Shown here piece after piece: positions 24,346 to 37,870 of a DNA stretch of 64,000 nt; the first letter of the stretch is position 1, and every line of letters begins with the position of its first letter. Source of the DNA: Promerops cafer (Eukaryota > Chordata > Aves > Passeriformes > Nectariniidae); contig VZSE01006234.1 in NCBI GenBank assembly GCA_013398275.1, forward strand, positions 7,609-71,608. The letters are read 5' to 3'. The translations under genes and the position numbers were made by a program. The notes below the pieces were generated by a model. It was not told the DNA's origin, did no database searches, and worked only from the letters and a program-made list of their open reading frames with translations.

Positions 24346-26236
24346 AGACACAGACATTTGGGCCAGATAATTCTTCCCACCATCTAGTTCAAATGTAACA
24401 TGCTCATTTTTGATGTGACCTTCTGTGCACGAAGGCTGTGCAAACATGACAGTTCTTGGAAGCTGCCGCTTGTGCTGCCTGCCCTAGGAGCAAACTTTGG
24501 TGCAGATGAAACTGTTTGCTATCTGCCCATGAAAGAGATATGAGAGATGGCCCACGAAGGGCAGGTAGTCGGGCACAAACACGAATGTTTCTGCTCCAGG
24601 ATTCTGTTTCTGAGCAGTGTCCCTTTGGTACCAGGTGGTGAAATGGGGCTCAGAGCCAGCCTCTGGGCTGTGAAAACAAATTCCACAGCTACATGGCAAA
24701 CTGCTGGCATGCCTTTTTTACACACAAAAGGCTTCCAAACCAGGAGAGGAGGTCTGCCATCCCTGTCAAAAATTGACACTGGTGGCACTGAGTTGTTAAT
24801 GCCCAACCTGACATGACTGCAAGAGGAAGGAGTGAGGTTTCATGAAGTGACAAAGAGCACAGGAAAAGCCTTTTGAAGGCATTTTGATTGCTCTCCTCCC
24901 TTCCAAGAATGAAGCACTTGAGAGCACACATAATTTTTGGGGATTTGGAGCTGATGAAAAGCACGGTGGCAGAGAACACAGACAGTGCTTGTGGGCATCT
25001 GCTTTTACCCACCTGTGCTGACACTCCCGAAAGAAAGACTGGCCCTTCAAAAGGGCTCATTATCCCTCTCTGGGAATCTCTCCGTAGACAGCACCTCACA
25101 GAAATGAGGCCATCTTTTCACCTGCCTCAATATGCAGGTTACAGGGTGTAGGGATAAACCAGCAAATAGAGCACAAGGGATGGTCATTCTGGGGCTGCAG
25201 CACGTGCTGCTCTTGCAGCTCTGACCCTGCACAGTGGCAGGGGATGCTGTCCCAGGGTAATACCTTTTGACCCAGCTGCGTAATTTCAAGACTGAAGAGT
25301 GCTCAGCTGTCATTAGGGACAAAGGGATTTTCCACTACAAGGTGAAGGTCAGTGGGGCAGTAAATGTGGTCTGCGGAGTTGAGCCTGGGACAATAGCAAA
25401 GATCCCATGGGAACTACAAGCCATCAAAGATCTTGCCACCTTTCTGTCCAAATGCAGTGCACCTGCTTTGATGTGGTCTTCTTAATGCAAACACGCAGCA
25501 ATGCATATGTTAAAAATCCCAAACAAAACTCTAGCAACATAACCAGTACGTTGCATACATAATTCTCTCCCTGGGGAGAGGATAAAAGAACAAACCACAT
25601 GTGACTGATATCAAGCTCCATCACTTAATGTGCCAATGGAATGAATTCAGATATTGTGCTGAAGAAGCCTGTGAAAGAACTGGTGCAAAATAGAAATTGA
25701 TCTTATAGTTATGAAAGAATATCTGCCCCTGCCTATGAGGTAGAACTATTATACCAGCTCTGCTCACCTTATTATTAATAATCATGTTTATTACAGCTGT
25801 TGCCAAGGATCAGATGATAAAGGGAGTTGAAGTAAAAATGTTACAGTCTTACAGACCACTGCTGCCTTGATGAGCATGGAGGAAGAGGTGTATCACAGCA
25901 CATTAGCAATGACCAAAGCTACAGTAGTAAAATGGCCTGAACATACTGGTTCTGGGGAGATTAATTTATTCAGGAGTTGGCTGATAAATAGGAAAAGAAA
26001 TGCAGACATATATGGGAGAAATAAGTGGGTGAAGTCAGTATGGGGTAGCATTGAGGAGGAGAGGATGAGGTGAAAGGAGAGGCGTATAGAGAGCTGCCAG
26101 TGAGCACCATGGATCTTAGTCCCATCCAAACCAATACCAGGCTCCTGCTCTGCCTTTTTCAGCTCTTCTCCTCACTTACTCTCTGCAGCCATCCCTGACA
26201 ATCACGTGGCAGACAAGAGGGGGCTAATGACAGAAG

Positions 26237-26435
26237 GATCATAGAATCATTTAAGTTGGAAAAGATGTCCAAGATCATCAAGTCCATCCTTTGACGGATC
26301 ACCATCGTGCCAACTTAACCAAAGCACTAAGTGCCATGTCCAGTTGTTTAATGAACTCCTCCAAGGATGGTGGCTCCATCAGTTCCCTGGGCAGCCCTTT
26401 CCAGTGCTTAACCACCCTTTCAGTGCGATGACCAC
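26237..26435 (-). mobile_element. CR1 LINE 3'-end fragment
   Basis: The left end 'atcatagaatcatttaagttgg' and the following 'aagatcatcaagtcca', 'gatggtggctccatcag' and 'ccctgggcagccctttccagtgctt' match the 3' untranslated end of an avian CR1 subfamily in reverse orientation. The match is lost after about 26435, so the copy is 5' truncated to about 200 bases. It is a different subfamily from the copy at 2652-3050. Confidence 0.88.
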
Positions 26436-26654
26436 ACATGTGCTGCTGGAGGTGACTCAGGTCCCTCGTGTAGAGCCTCAGTGGTGTGGGAGAGCAGGAG
26501 AGCCCATCCCACCCTGGCGTTGCCCGCATGGTGCCTTGCCAAGCTCTGCTGCAGCAGCCAAGGGGGCCCACGCTGTGCTAGGGCTGGACTCTGCACTGCT
26601 GTCAGCCTGGAACCGCTTTGCATTTTTCCTTGGAGGTGGCAGCTCCTACCCACC

Positions 26655-26670
26655 CTGCTGCTGCTGCTGC
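26655..26670. repeat. (CTG)5 trinucleotide run
   Basis: Five CTG units lie just to the right of the CR1 region. The run is short and noncoding. Confidence 0.9.
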
Positions 26671-27864
26671 ATGCTGCTAAGTAGCCCATAGACTCTGCCT
26701 CAGAGCTAGCTACAGCTATTCCATGTATGTGGGTGGAGATGCAGTGGTAGCAAAACCTATTATTAAGATTATATGAAGATTTCCATTTATAAACATCTTC
26801 TTTTTACAGGGTTGTAACTTTCAAAAATATCCTTGCTGTAGCTTGAAATTTCCCGTGCTTTGTCACAGGCAGAGAAGTGAGATTGGCTGGGAAAATTGGG
26901 CAACGGCTCTTGAATGCGTTCTGGTGCAAATGCAAATCCAGCATGTTTGAGCTTTACCAACTGAAGCATTGCGGGTGGCTGGATTTCAGGGTCTGCTAGA
27001 CATCTGTCCAAGCCACAAATGAAAAATCTCAACACAGCAATAATAAAAATCATTCAAAAAATCCTTTTTTGCAGGCACCCAGTACAAACGTCTCCCATGG
27101 TAAACAACTGCCTCTGTTTTTTAGACTTCACCAGCATCAAGCCTAGACTGAATTTCTTCTGAAAATAGTACTTAACACAAAAATGTGCTAGGCTCATCTA
27201 AATCATTGAAAGCTGTGGATAACTGTGCTACTCCTAATGTTCTATTTCTCACATTTGCCTTCTGCACTGACATTGCAAATAATTTTATATATACATATGT
27301 AACAAATGCATGATTTAATTTATATGTCATTGAAATAATTTAGTTTTTATAATGATATTTTCCTGTGTGATTCAGTGAATGAGTAAAGCATGAACAATAT
27401 CTCTGGTTCCTCAGCAGAGAGATCAGAAACTATTTCTACTGTTATTAGAGTGACTAGTGTCACTCTAGGAAGGAAAAATATATGAATCTTCTGGCTTACA
27501 AGCCCCATACCAGTTTTCAAGGTGTATTAGCTGAGTTAGTAGAAGTACTGCCTTTGCCTTGCAAGAAGAGACAGAACTAGATTTGAAATGAGCTGGGAAC
27601 CAGAAATAGAATTGAGAAAAGGGCTTGTAAGTGTTTGTGCTCAGACGTGGTAGCATGATGTTGGGTTTCAAATTGGAAGAACATAAGTGCTGAACCTGCT
27701 GTGGTGGAGGATATATTTTCTTCTCCTGCGGAGGAGAAATAAAGGCAGAAGTTGATCAGGACATGGAGAAAAGTCCAAGCAAAACAGGAAGCACAAGTGA
27801 AAGAAATCAAGAAATTACAGATGATTAAAAAAAGAAATCTATTAGTTTGTAGCAAAACCATTTA

Positions 27865-27885
27865 TGTGTGTGTGTGTGTGTGTGT
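27865..27885. repeat. (TG)10 microsatellite
   Basis: An uninterrupted TG dinucleotide run of about ten units lies in intron 1. Confidence 0.95.
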
Positions 27886-28929
27886 AACGAGTCAAATGTG
27901 ACACTACAACTGTGAGCCAAGCGACAGGAGGAGTGATGCAATTATCTGCAGTGAGAGAGAAGTGCTGTGCATAAGGTGTGGAGGCATCTCATCAGAGGAG
28001 ATGCTCCATAGCTACCACAGGCAATCCCAATCCATGGCTGCACATCCAGATGTGAGAGGAAGAAAGACACTAATGTAAGCCTGGATGGAAAGGGGTAAAT
28101 GGGATGGAGGAAGTATTTAAGAGTTGGTTCTTCTGTTTTCTTTTTTTTTTTCCTTTTCCCTATCATGGCAACAATATTGTAACTAGGACAGTTTTTGCAT
28201 ATAGGGTTACAACATCAAACTCAGAAATCAGAGCATGTAAACAACATCCTAGCTGGATGAGGACATAAGGACTGAACCATCTCAAATTTGGGCTCAAAGA
28301 CCCAGAGCTCAAATGGATTAATCTTTCCCCAGCAGTATGTAGAGGAAAATCACAGGCTAGAAAATTTCTGATTTCGTTCATCCTATCGTGTTGCATTTTT
28401 CTGCTCAGATGTAACAGTCTTGCTGATCTATGAGTGTGCATCAGAGGACAGAGCCAGGCTCACCTTGTATAGTAGGTCATATTTTGGATCAGTGATGACA
28501 CTAACTCTAGTGGTCACGAAGTAACTGTGCACAGACATGGATTTAACAGGCAAGAAAAGAGGGCAAACCAGCACTCCTTACATGGTGAAAAGTGTCCTGC
28601 ACAGCCTGGGACGAGCCACAAGCTGTGCATGCCTTGGTACAGATACGAGCTGAGCCCCTAGCAGGAGCCAGGGCTTGGCTATTCCCAAACTGCAAATCTT
28701 GAATCTTGCAATTGTAATGCTGTGTTCACAAGGCTTTTTGAATGCAATTTCCTTAGTCATTTTTAAATTATGAAGGAGGAGAAAAGGCACTTCAAATCTT
28801 TCGTCTCCAACTCCACATTGCATTTGTCTCTGACATATCCAGCTGGATCTATAGGGAGACACTGTCCTCAGTTAAACTGGTGTAAATCTAGTGTGACTCT
28901 GAGCTGCTCCTTCAGCAGTTAGGGCCACA

Positions 28930-29050
28930 ACCAAGTGAGGAATTAGGCTCGCAGCTGTTAATTAGCTTATGAAGTACGTGGTGTGCTTTAGGGTCCTTCA
29001 GGATGCAAAGCGCTATATAGAAATTATTATTAGTTATTAATAACAAAAAT
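28930..29050 (+). repeat. ancient amniote SINE/MIR-like relic
   Basis: 'gggtccttcaggatgcaaagcgctatatagaaattattattag' at about 28991-29034 closely follows the 'gatccttnggatgaaaggcgctatataa...attattatt' tail of old vertebrate SINEs. It is the same family as 9855-9960 and better preserved. Confidence 0.5.
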
Positions 29051-31061
29051 ACCCAAGAACTCCAGGGAAATAATCCAAAGAATGGAACAAGTCAATGACA
29101 GAGGCAGTTTTTAATCCATCCTCCCTCTTCTGCTTAAGCTCTCCTCCCCCTTCCCCTCCGAGGCTCAGACACATGGAGGAAGGGAGAGCCCACCATCACA
29201 CGTGTTTAGCAATTTGGCAGTCTCAGCGAGTCTCCTGTGTTCTCCCACACAAGATCATCAGCCTGCAGTAGGAATTGTGAAATCTGTAGCAGAATTGACA
29301 CCCAGCGGTAGAAATTTTGGGGAATAACAGTGTGTGGGAATTCCTTGGCTTGCCTCTCACGGAAAATTGCAACCTTGCCCAGTGGTCTTTAGGGCTTTTA
29401 ATTTCGTTGCCCTCCCTTCCTCTGGGAAACTGACCGAGCAGGTAGGCACCGCTTGCTTTATTTAAAGGTCTCTAGATGAGAACTGGGGATCCGTTTGCTG
29501 TTGCCTGAGTTGGAGCAAGTGGCTCCACTGGAAATTCACAACCTGTTCTGGCGATTCCAGCCCAGGAGATGAGTGTGAAGTCTATTTCAGGTGGGGAAAT
29601 AGAACAAGGGAAGGGCTGGACTTTCTCTAGTATATTTTTACCCCAGGGAACCCAAAGCCCTTCATGCACCACTGACAGAGGTCCCCCAGCACAGTGGCTC
29701 TGCAGATGAGTGTGGCAGCCATTACGTGCTCACTGAGCGCGCACACACTTGCCCTTGGAGAGTGGAGGCGGCTGTGCCCAGGCAGGGAATATTGGGTATC
29801 CCTTAGTCTGTTCAGGAAGTGCTCCGGGATTTTTGCTGTCCCTTCAGGCAGCCCACCAGAGATGGCCAGGAGGGAACTGGGCGTAGGATTTCCTTGGCAG
29901 AAAGCCCTGCTGACTGCAGCGCTTCAGGTTGAGCTGCAACGTGCAGGGCCATGCACTCACGGAGCTTTTCTGCCCTGTGTCCTTTGTGCCCTGGAATGCA
30001 CCACCTACAAATTAGAAAATGAAAGCCTTGGGGAAGAGGTCAAGACTTTCCAATTTTGCAATTTCCTCTGGCAGTCACTACATCTCACCCTCCAGCACTG
30101 GTGTTTTGGGAGAAGCCCGACCCAGAACAGATACCCTGCTGTGCTCTGGGGAACACACTGGGATGTAGGGAATGTGAGTGTGCTGAAGGTCTTCAGGATG
30201 TTCGCTCCTGGTGAATCCAGTCCTGACTTGGACCTCACTCACAAAACTATCCAAAGCCTCCCAAATGTTCCTAAATAAATTAGGAATAAGAAATGTGAGG
30301 GAAAACAGGGCAGGAAGAGCAGAGGACTGATCTGATGTATAGCAAGCCCCTTCCTACCGGCAGCTGAGGAGGAAGCCACTGGCCCTGAGCTAGCCACTTG
30401 CAGAAAGGGTAAGTCATTGTCAAGTTCCTGATTTGACAATGTCTTCAGGATGGGGACAGCCTCTATTGCAGGCCCTTCTCAATAATCAGCCTGAATGCTG
30501 AATCCAAACATGGCTTAATATTGTTTCTTGCATTTCCCAGCTGTGCTGGGATTCGGGATTTGAAGAGTTGTATGGATTGCCTGTATGGGTTCCAAACCAT
30601 TTTAAGCACATGCCTCCCTGTGCTTATTTAGGTGCAATTGCTGGCAAGGCAAATATCCAGAGTAACAACCAGACTGGTCTGTGAAAGTTGTAGGAGAGCA
30701 TTGCCCTCTGTGCTGAAAGAGCCAGGATGCAGAGTTTGCTTTGTTACACACATTATGCTTATTTTTCACTTGGGTCACTGGAGTTCAGAAAATGTTGGTA
30801 AACACAGCTCATATCCCACAGGGCCGTGCAGGGTAGCTGTGAGTCTGATCAAATTGCCTTAGCACAGCTATGCCGAGGCTCCCAATGTCTCAAAACAAGC
30901 TACTGCTGTTCTAACTTGCTGCTTTACTCATAATCCACATCAAACACTGGGTGTTAAAGTAGATATTGCACAGATTTGATTTTAGGTCCCTTTCTATGCA
31001 GCTGAGCAAAAAACAAATGCCAAGCCTTGCAAGTGTTGTTAGCTTTTAGAGGCTGCTATTA

Positions 31062-31180
31062 GAACATTAATAATTTTATTATTGTTATTTCCTCAGGGTT
31101 GCGGGTACCCCAGCGATTTACAAGAAAACAAAGTGATTTGGCCCTCTCTTGAAGCTCTTACAACAAAAGTTAGACTTAAG
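31062..31180 (+). repeat. ancient amniote interspersed repeat (L3/MIR class)
   Basis: 'tattattgttatt', then 'agcgatttacaagaaaacaaag' and 'cctctcttgaagctcttacaa', reproduce the order of a common amniote repeat (attattattatt…gcgctgtacaaacac…tgccccaaagagcttacaatc). The family name is uncertain. Confidence 0.42.
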
Positions 31181-33198
31181 CACAGCACTGGGCTTATTTA
31201 ACAAGCAAACAGTGCCAGCAGGGTGTTTGGAAAAGGGAGGTTTATAGCGGCACAGGATCATGAGACGTTTACGATTGTGTGCACGTGTATATCCTGTTAG
31301 TTTATGCTGGCTTTTAAAAAGAAAACCATAGAGGGGAAAGGTGTGCTAGATTTAGGGATGATGCCTGCAAGAAAAACGAGCGGAGGTCAGTGAGGGAAGG
31401 ATGATTCGGGAGGGGGAGGCTGAAGGGAAGGCTGCAAAGGAGGAGTGTGAATCTACCTGTGGCACAGCCAGGGAAGGCATACGGGGGAGCAGGTACTGCT
31501 GCTCAGTCATAATAACCCTTTTGAAGCTTGACTGCAAGTCGTGCTGCTCCACCAATATTTTTTCATCCACTGAACACACTAATTTATTACAGAAGAGTCT
31601 GTAGGTGTGAGCTATGTGCTAAGGCTAATCTTTGAAGCGTTTTCAGCTGCTCTACACGTAACATTACTCTTGCATCCCAGGGAGGAGGCTATTCATAATG
31701 GAATAAAATTTACTCACAATACTAGACTGGGGAATATTATTTCTAATGTGATATGGTCCAGTTACACTCAGTTAGAAACCTGAAAGGCCGTTTCAGGGTT
31801 TTGAATCATGTCCAAGGAGGTACCAAGCCACCTTCTAATCCTGGAGACATATCCATCAGAGCTTCTTGTACCAAATTATACCTCTGTAGTCCCCACCTAC
31901 ACCACGCATGGAATAATGTAGGTCTCAGAACTGAAACCTCCCTGCTTTAAAGTCTTTAACAGGAGAACTTGTCTCCTAAGACTGCCAAAACCCAAATCCC
32001 TTTCGTATTTGCCCACTTTTCCATGGAAAATATTACCAGTTCTCCACTGGAATTACCGGTCTGAAGTACCAGCCCCTTTCTCAGTTTCTAATTTACTGCT
32101 ATAGCTGCAGCAGTCTGTGAAGTAACAACAAAAGTTGAGCTGCATCTTAGATCTTAACCTCATTCTCTTACCTTTGAACTCAGCTGCCAGACAAGAAAAG
32201 TGCCAAGATCAAAGAACAGCAGCATCTCAGCTTCACTGTGTGTTTGTCTCCATGAGTAAATCCCTTTTTTTTTGCCTGTGCCACAGCCACTGCTGAAAGT
32301 CTTTCTTTCTTGACGTTGGTCAGCATTTTTCAATGACAATTTCTCAGAGGGGTGCAGGGACTTTGACCTGGTCACCTGAATCCCAGGGGAGTAAAGTGAA
32401 TACCTGAACTATTGGCTTACTGACAATTTCAGTGCATCTAACTTATGGTTTTGGTTTAAACAAGAAAAGGCATAAAAACTGATCTTTTTCCCACCCCAGT
32501 GTAGAACAGGAAGTTTTGTAAATCCAGGGCTTTGTGGGATGGAAAAGTCGTTGTCCATGTTTTTCCAGCCTGGTCTCTGCATCTGCTTGACTTCATGTCA
32601 GCTACCACGCACCTTACTCAGCATATGTTTGCAGCTAGTCTTTGGGTCCTGCTGGGACAGCTGTGGCTGCTGAAGACACAGCTGGCCAGCTGTTCCTTGG
32701 GCATCACTTGGCCACTTTACTTACAGTTGCCACGCCTCAGTCTACCAGTCTGCTCCTTCAAAACTGACCTCTGAAATCCATTGTGTGCCAAGACCTCTTG
32801 ATCGGCACGGCCTTGGAAGGTGCTGGCTTTGGTTTTGCTGAGCTAACACTAGAGTCATGTCAACCTCAAACATGGAATTCAGTCCACGCATTAGTCTCTG
32901 GTCCAAACTGCCTCTTGTGGAGCCCCTTTTATTGAATGTCTAAATGAGTTTTGGCCAAGCTGGAACCAAAACCATGCAGGTTTTCCTCTCGTTTCCTCTG
33001 TGACCTGACATAACAAATGGATTGTGCAAATGCCTCTTAAGAGCTGCCCTCCATTCCTCCTGAAGGGCTCCTCTTTTTCTGTAGTGCACTTCACAGTGTG
33101 CTGCGGAGCAGAGGCAATTGATACGTCAAAGAGAGAATGAACGACTTTGCCTAACCCCAGGATCCTGTAACAACCCCAGCATTGGAGATTCCCCTGCA

Positions 33199-33218
33199 GG
33201 GGGTGGGAGGGGTGGGGG
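33199..33218 (+). other. DNA G-quadruplex motif
   Basis: Four G tracts (5, 3, 4 and 5 bases) are separated by single-base loops, T, A and T, which is among the most stable arrangements. It lies on the plus strand, the template strand for CACNG2, within intron 1. Confidence 0.7.
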
Positions 33219-33639
33219 TGTGGAGAGAAGAGAGAGCATTTCCTGACAAGCTGGAAGCCTTGTGTATAGAATACCTGTGGAGACTGGCAGGGAAGGCAAG
33301 CAAGCTGGGACTGGATGCCTTCCAAGCATCAGAGCAAAACTGAGTCTCTCAGTGGAGGATGCTAAATTTTGACAACGGGAAAGAAACAGATAGACAAGGG
33401 GTGAGTGGGAGGGGAAAGCCTTTCCCTGATAATGCTGTCTGCTTGTAGCTTTAAGCATTATTATGTATTTCCACATGCCATCATGTGTACACAGCATTTT
33501 ACTGGCAGCTAAACAGGCAGAATTTTGTCCCCAGGATTTTGCAATACGAAGACCCCAGCAAGTGGGGCACTTGCAAGTGAGGACACCCAGCTCTTCAGAA
33601 GAGGCTCTCAGCAGCCATTAGCTAGCAGCTGCAAGGCCT

Positions 33640-33700
33640 GGATCCTGCTCATGGTGAGGTCAGTGGGAAACAGTGGGGACAAGATTAGGCCTGAGACTTG
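33640..33700. repeat. ancient amniote repeat fragment
   Basis: 'gatcctgctcatggtgaggtcagtggg' followed by 'caagattaggcctgag' follows a known amniote repeat with the pattern 'gatcctgc…attgaagtcaatggg…agcaggattaggccc', which is partly self-complementary. It is a diverged short copy. Confidence 0.4.
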
Positions 33701-34829
33701 CAGGATGGAATGAGGGAAGGAGTGCCTGAGAAAGGTCACAGGCTGAGTTACGGCATGTTCATATCTTGTTTGCTCCTGGCTTTAGCTGCGTATCTCTGAA
33801 TCATTCCTCATTCTAAAGATGTAATATAGTAAACAAAGTTAATAGTCAGAAGGGGCAAAGCTTGCCAAGGGCATTAGAGAAGTGGAAGTCATTAACACAG
33901 GGAGACTAACTGCAGTAAATGAGTCCTGAGGGCAGGCACAAGGGAGGTGAATAAGGTTGTGCAGTGGAAGGAGGGGAGAGGACAGCAGGAGAGCAGGAGC
34001 AGTCATTGCTGCAGGGCAATGGAGGGGGCTGGGGAGGGGCAGATGTGCTGAGTGAGCACTGAGTAGCATGGGAGAGGAGATGGAGCAAGCTCCAAGAGAG
34101 CCACGTGAGGCCTTGAAGATGAAATGAGAACTGAACTTTGATGTAGAAGGAGTCTGGAAGTCAGCACAGGGATTCAAGAAGAGGGAATGACACAAGTGGA
34201 ACAGCAGGTAAGGAAAAGATAATGTAACTGCTGCATGCTGCTGGGTGTTTCAGTGTGAGTATTAAGCCTCCCCTACAGTCCTGCTGGGCCTCTCTGGCTC
34301 TGAGAATTGAGCGGGTTTGTGCTTTCATGATCTGGTCTAAATAGCTGGGTAAAACATTTTCCCTATATTGCTTTTGCCTAATCAATCATCCACACATCAG
34401 GAGTGTTCATTCGTAAGGGGAGGCAGTGGCAGGGAGAGGGCTGTCTGTGAGTGGTGGGATGGGTGCCACCAGAGCAGCAGAACAGTGTCACTGAAGGGCT
34501 GAGCATCTCCCATCACAGCCCACAAGCTGTAGGGTGCAGAGCATTTCTACAGAGAGAAAAGTTGTGGGATTTCCTCCAGTCTCATGACTTCCCCAAAAGT
34601 TGATCAAGGGGATAATCCCAACAGTAGAGCATTTCCCACATTCTGTGGATTCCAAAGAAGATCAGTACCACTGTCTCTGTTGTTTATTTCATCTTCGCTA
34701 GGTCATGTCTTGTCAAGGGTGTTTCCTGCAGGACAGAACTGCCAGAATAAGCAAGAAACATTCCTATTCCTCTGGCTTCTTCTGGGAGAAGCTTCATCTC
34801 CCATGTCTGAAACCTTGAGTAGATTCTAT

Positions 34830-36150
34830 GTGATTTTTTTTAACAGCTCATCTCTCCATTCACTTTTGAAACAATTTTCTACATGTGAATTTCTTCTATT
34901 TTCTTACTTTCCATGATATTTTAGACTTCTTACTTTTTAGCTTATTGTTCCAACTCTGGTGACCTTCTTCCTGCTGCTCCTTCCTTTTTCTTCTCCTTCC
35001 TTCTCAACTATTGGCATGCAGTTTCTCAACTTCAGTTTCCTGATCTCTGGGACTCAGTCCTAATAAGACCAACTTTTCCTGCCCTACCCAGTGCTTAATT
35101 TGCACCAATCCCCATTGTCTCTTAATCTCAGAATTACACTAAACCTTTGATTCCCTTCAAGCATTTTCCTCATACGCCTATTAGTGCTCATCTGCAGCTT
35201 GAATGGCTCCCTCCTTTCATCTCTCTGTCCGTTATGGCAATACCTGCAGTGCTGAGTTAATCTCCATTTCTGTCCAACCATCTGCATTAAAAACCAAACC
35301 CAAACCTAAACAAAATCCATTATGTCAAGATCTTCTTCAGGATGCTTTAGCAAGTCTCTGATTGTCAGCTGTTAGGGTTATACTTTCAGGAATAACAGTG
35401 TGAATTCGTCCTTCATATCTACCAGGAGACTTAGGGCAGCTTATCAAGGATAGTCTTGCTATTCCTTCTCTGTTTCTCAAGTTGTATTAGCCCTTCCTCC
35501 CTGTTCCTCTGACACCACTATTATTCCCAGCACACCCATGTTGTCTTCACCTCCTAGCTCTTTTCCAGACAATATACTTTTCCCATCTTTCATTCACGGA
35601 TTTCCCCGATTTATATTGTTTAGACTTAACAGCCCCCTTTCCTGAGCCTTTCTCATGCCTTTCTCCTACTTTCTTTGCAGCCCTGGAAACATATGACATA
35701 ATTCAGTCGCTCAAGAAAACAACTACTTCTCTTGACCCTGGTACCTCTCATCATTTAGGCCTATCTCCTTACTCCGTCTTTTTACTTTACTCCTGTTTCC
35801 AGTAATTCCATAGCTTCTGGTACTCTGCTCAGCACTTTGAAAAGAAGCCATTATCTGCTGTGTCCTCAGGCTCCTCCATCGACACCGCCGTTCCACTTAA
35901 CAAGCACCCAGAGCCTCCTTATTCTTCATAGAGCACTTAAGAGAGTCACTCCCTGCTATCTCTCCTACATGACTGTCCTCATCCATTTTCACTCTAGGTT
36001 CATGCAGACTGCAGTGCAGGAATCTAATGATCTCCTCTCTGCTAATGATGCCTGGTCCCATTTCTTTTTTTACCTCGTGGCAGCCTTGTGAAATGGTTGC
36101 CCACTCCATCCGTCTCGAGGTATTCATTGTGATGAAGGTACGGTCGTTTC
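34830..36150. repeat. long pyrimidine-rich region, possible old L2-type LINE
   Basis: The plus strand is persistently C/T-rich for about 1.3 kb. Parts resemble the pyrimidine-rich coding strand of L2 LINEs. Around 35711-35775 a frame reads LKKTTTSLDPG then HHLGLSPYS, which resembles the KK-SLDP-NYRPISLLP segment of L2 reverse transcriptase. At about 35930-35965 'gagcacttaagagagtcactccctgctatctctcc' also fits. The reading frame is broken throughout. The LINE reading is inference; simple strand asymmetry would explain much of it. Confidence 0.35.
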
Positions 36151-36264
36151 TTAGCAACTGCTCAACTTTCAAGTGGTTCGTCGGATGGGGATGCCTCTTC
36201 TGTGCTGGGATCCCTTCCCCATGGATAAATCATGCTTTTAATATATTTTTTTCTTATAAAAATT

Positions 36265-36390
36265 AAAATAATATCTAACATTCATAGTGCTTTTTACTCG
36301 TAGAGCTCAAAGTATTTTGCAAAATCAGTAAGCATTGTTTTCTCCATTGTAAAGATAGAAAAGCTGAGTCACAGAGGCACTAGGGCCAAT
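36265..36390 (+). repeat. ancient amniote repeat (L3/MIR class)
   Basis: 'catagtgctttttactcgtagagctcaaagtattttgcaaa', then 'tctccattgtaaagatagaaaagctgagtcacagaggcac', tracks the familiar consensus (…gcgcttttcacccatagatctcaaagcgctttacaaa…ccccattttacagatggggaaactgaggcacagag…) over its whole length. It directly follows the pyrimidine-rich region. Confidence 0.6.
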
Positions 36391-37359
36391 ATTTTCATGT
36401 GTTCATTCATTTTATGCATCTTCATTTCTGGGAACCCAGTCTGAAATAACTTAACCTAATTGCTTTGCTGTAGGACATGAAAGGGAGCAGTAGGTCTTGA
36501 GCACCTTTGAAAAATACAGAATAGAACAGTAGGTGCAAAATATCTCAGATGAAGCACAGAGAACTGAGTACCTATGAAAATGTAGTTGTATACCATCTGA
36601 TCAAGACCACAAAGAGCTCCCTTACTTCTGACATCAGAGCCAGAGACCTCCATTCATGAGCTTACTGCTGCTTCAGGGTCTTCTTTCTGCCTTAAGTGGT
36701 GGAGAGATGTGATGGTGCAAAGCATCAGGGTATTTTAGAAGTTTCAGAGTAACTCTTCGTGCTTTCACATATCCATACCTCCTCAGCTGTTTTGGGTTTT
36801 TTTTTTCTCTGAGGAAGGTAGAAAACAACCCTATCCTAGAAGAACTGGTGGACTAGTAGCTAGACTTAATACTGAAAAGGTGGAAACTGGTTCAGAATTC
36901 TTATCACCCAGCAAAGACTTCACCCTGGACTTCCTGTATTCTAGGTGAGTTCATGAAATATTTGGTTCTTCTGACTGCCTCTTCTCCTTCTCTCCTTCTG
37001 GCCAGTGAGTCCATCTCAGATCTAAGCAACCTTTTCCACTGAGACTAGAAAGTATGTTCCTGCAGAGTGTCAGCTTCAACAAACTGCCATTCACAGACAA
37101 AAAATGTGTTTCAGTAAAAAATTTCTGTGAGCTCTATCAGCCACATTCATGTCAACAGTACTCAAATACACACAGTTTTATAACTGCATTGGCTTGTCCC
37201 TGCTTACCTGCAGCCTCTCTTGCCTAAGAAAGTTTCTGGATTCATATCAGCTTTTCTCAGTTAACTTCTTCACAGGTAGAATAGTTCCTCTTAATCTAAA
37301 ATGCTTCAAATAATCGATATCATTTTTCTGTGCCTGTTTGAAACCCATTCTGCATATGT

Positions 37360-37695
37360 TATGTGATGGTTGATGAACAACTCAACATGAGCCAACAGTG
37401 TGTGCTCTCAGCACAGAAAGCCAAAGGAATCCTGGGCTTCAGCAACAGGAATGTGGCCAGCAGGGCAAGGGAGGGGATTCTACCCCTCCACTCTGCTCTC
37501 GTGACCCCCCACCTGGAGTGCTGTGTACAGTTCTTGTGTCCCCAACATAGGAAGAACATGGAACTGTTGGAGCAAGTCCAGAAGGGGGCCATGAAGTTGA
37601 TAAAAGGACTGGAGCACTTCTCCTACAAAGATAGGCTGTGGAAGTTGAGGCTGTTCAGCCTGGAGAAGAGAAGGTTGTGTGAAGACTTCATTCAT
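37360..37695 (+). mobile_element. CR1 LINE fragment (ORF2 C-terminal part)
   Basis: One frame encodes the end of the CR1 ORF2 protein: SQQCVLSAQKAKGILGFSNR, LHSALVTPHLECCVQF, ELLEQVQKGAMKLIKGLEH and LFSLEKRRLCEDF can be read in order. The frame is intact over this part by chance. Both ends are missing. The usual CR1 3' UTR and terminal repeats are absent after about 37695, so the copy was cut after insertion. It is inactive. Confidence 0.92.
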
Positions 37696-37866
37696 TTTTG
37701 CAAATCTCTCTCCTTTATTTTCCAATCTTTATTTTCCAGTCTGTGCCATTACTCAAATTTCTCTGCTAGCAGGGGCTTCCTTGGTGTCCCATAGCTCCAG
37801 CTGTTGACATGTCTTTTTCCAATACTGCTTCCTTTGCCTGGACTAACATTTCTCTCTCTGCTTTTT

Positions 37867-37870
<4 letters not shown>

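Noticed and set aside
25765..25830. AT-rich 'ttattattaataatcatgtttattacag' as another ancient L3/MIR repeat
   Set aside because: The match is only to the AT-rich part of the consensus, so it cannot be told from chance.
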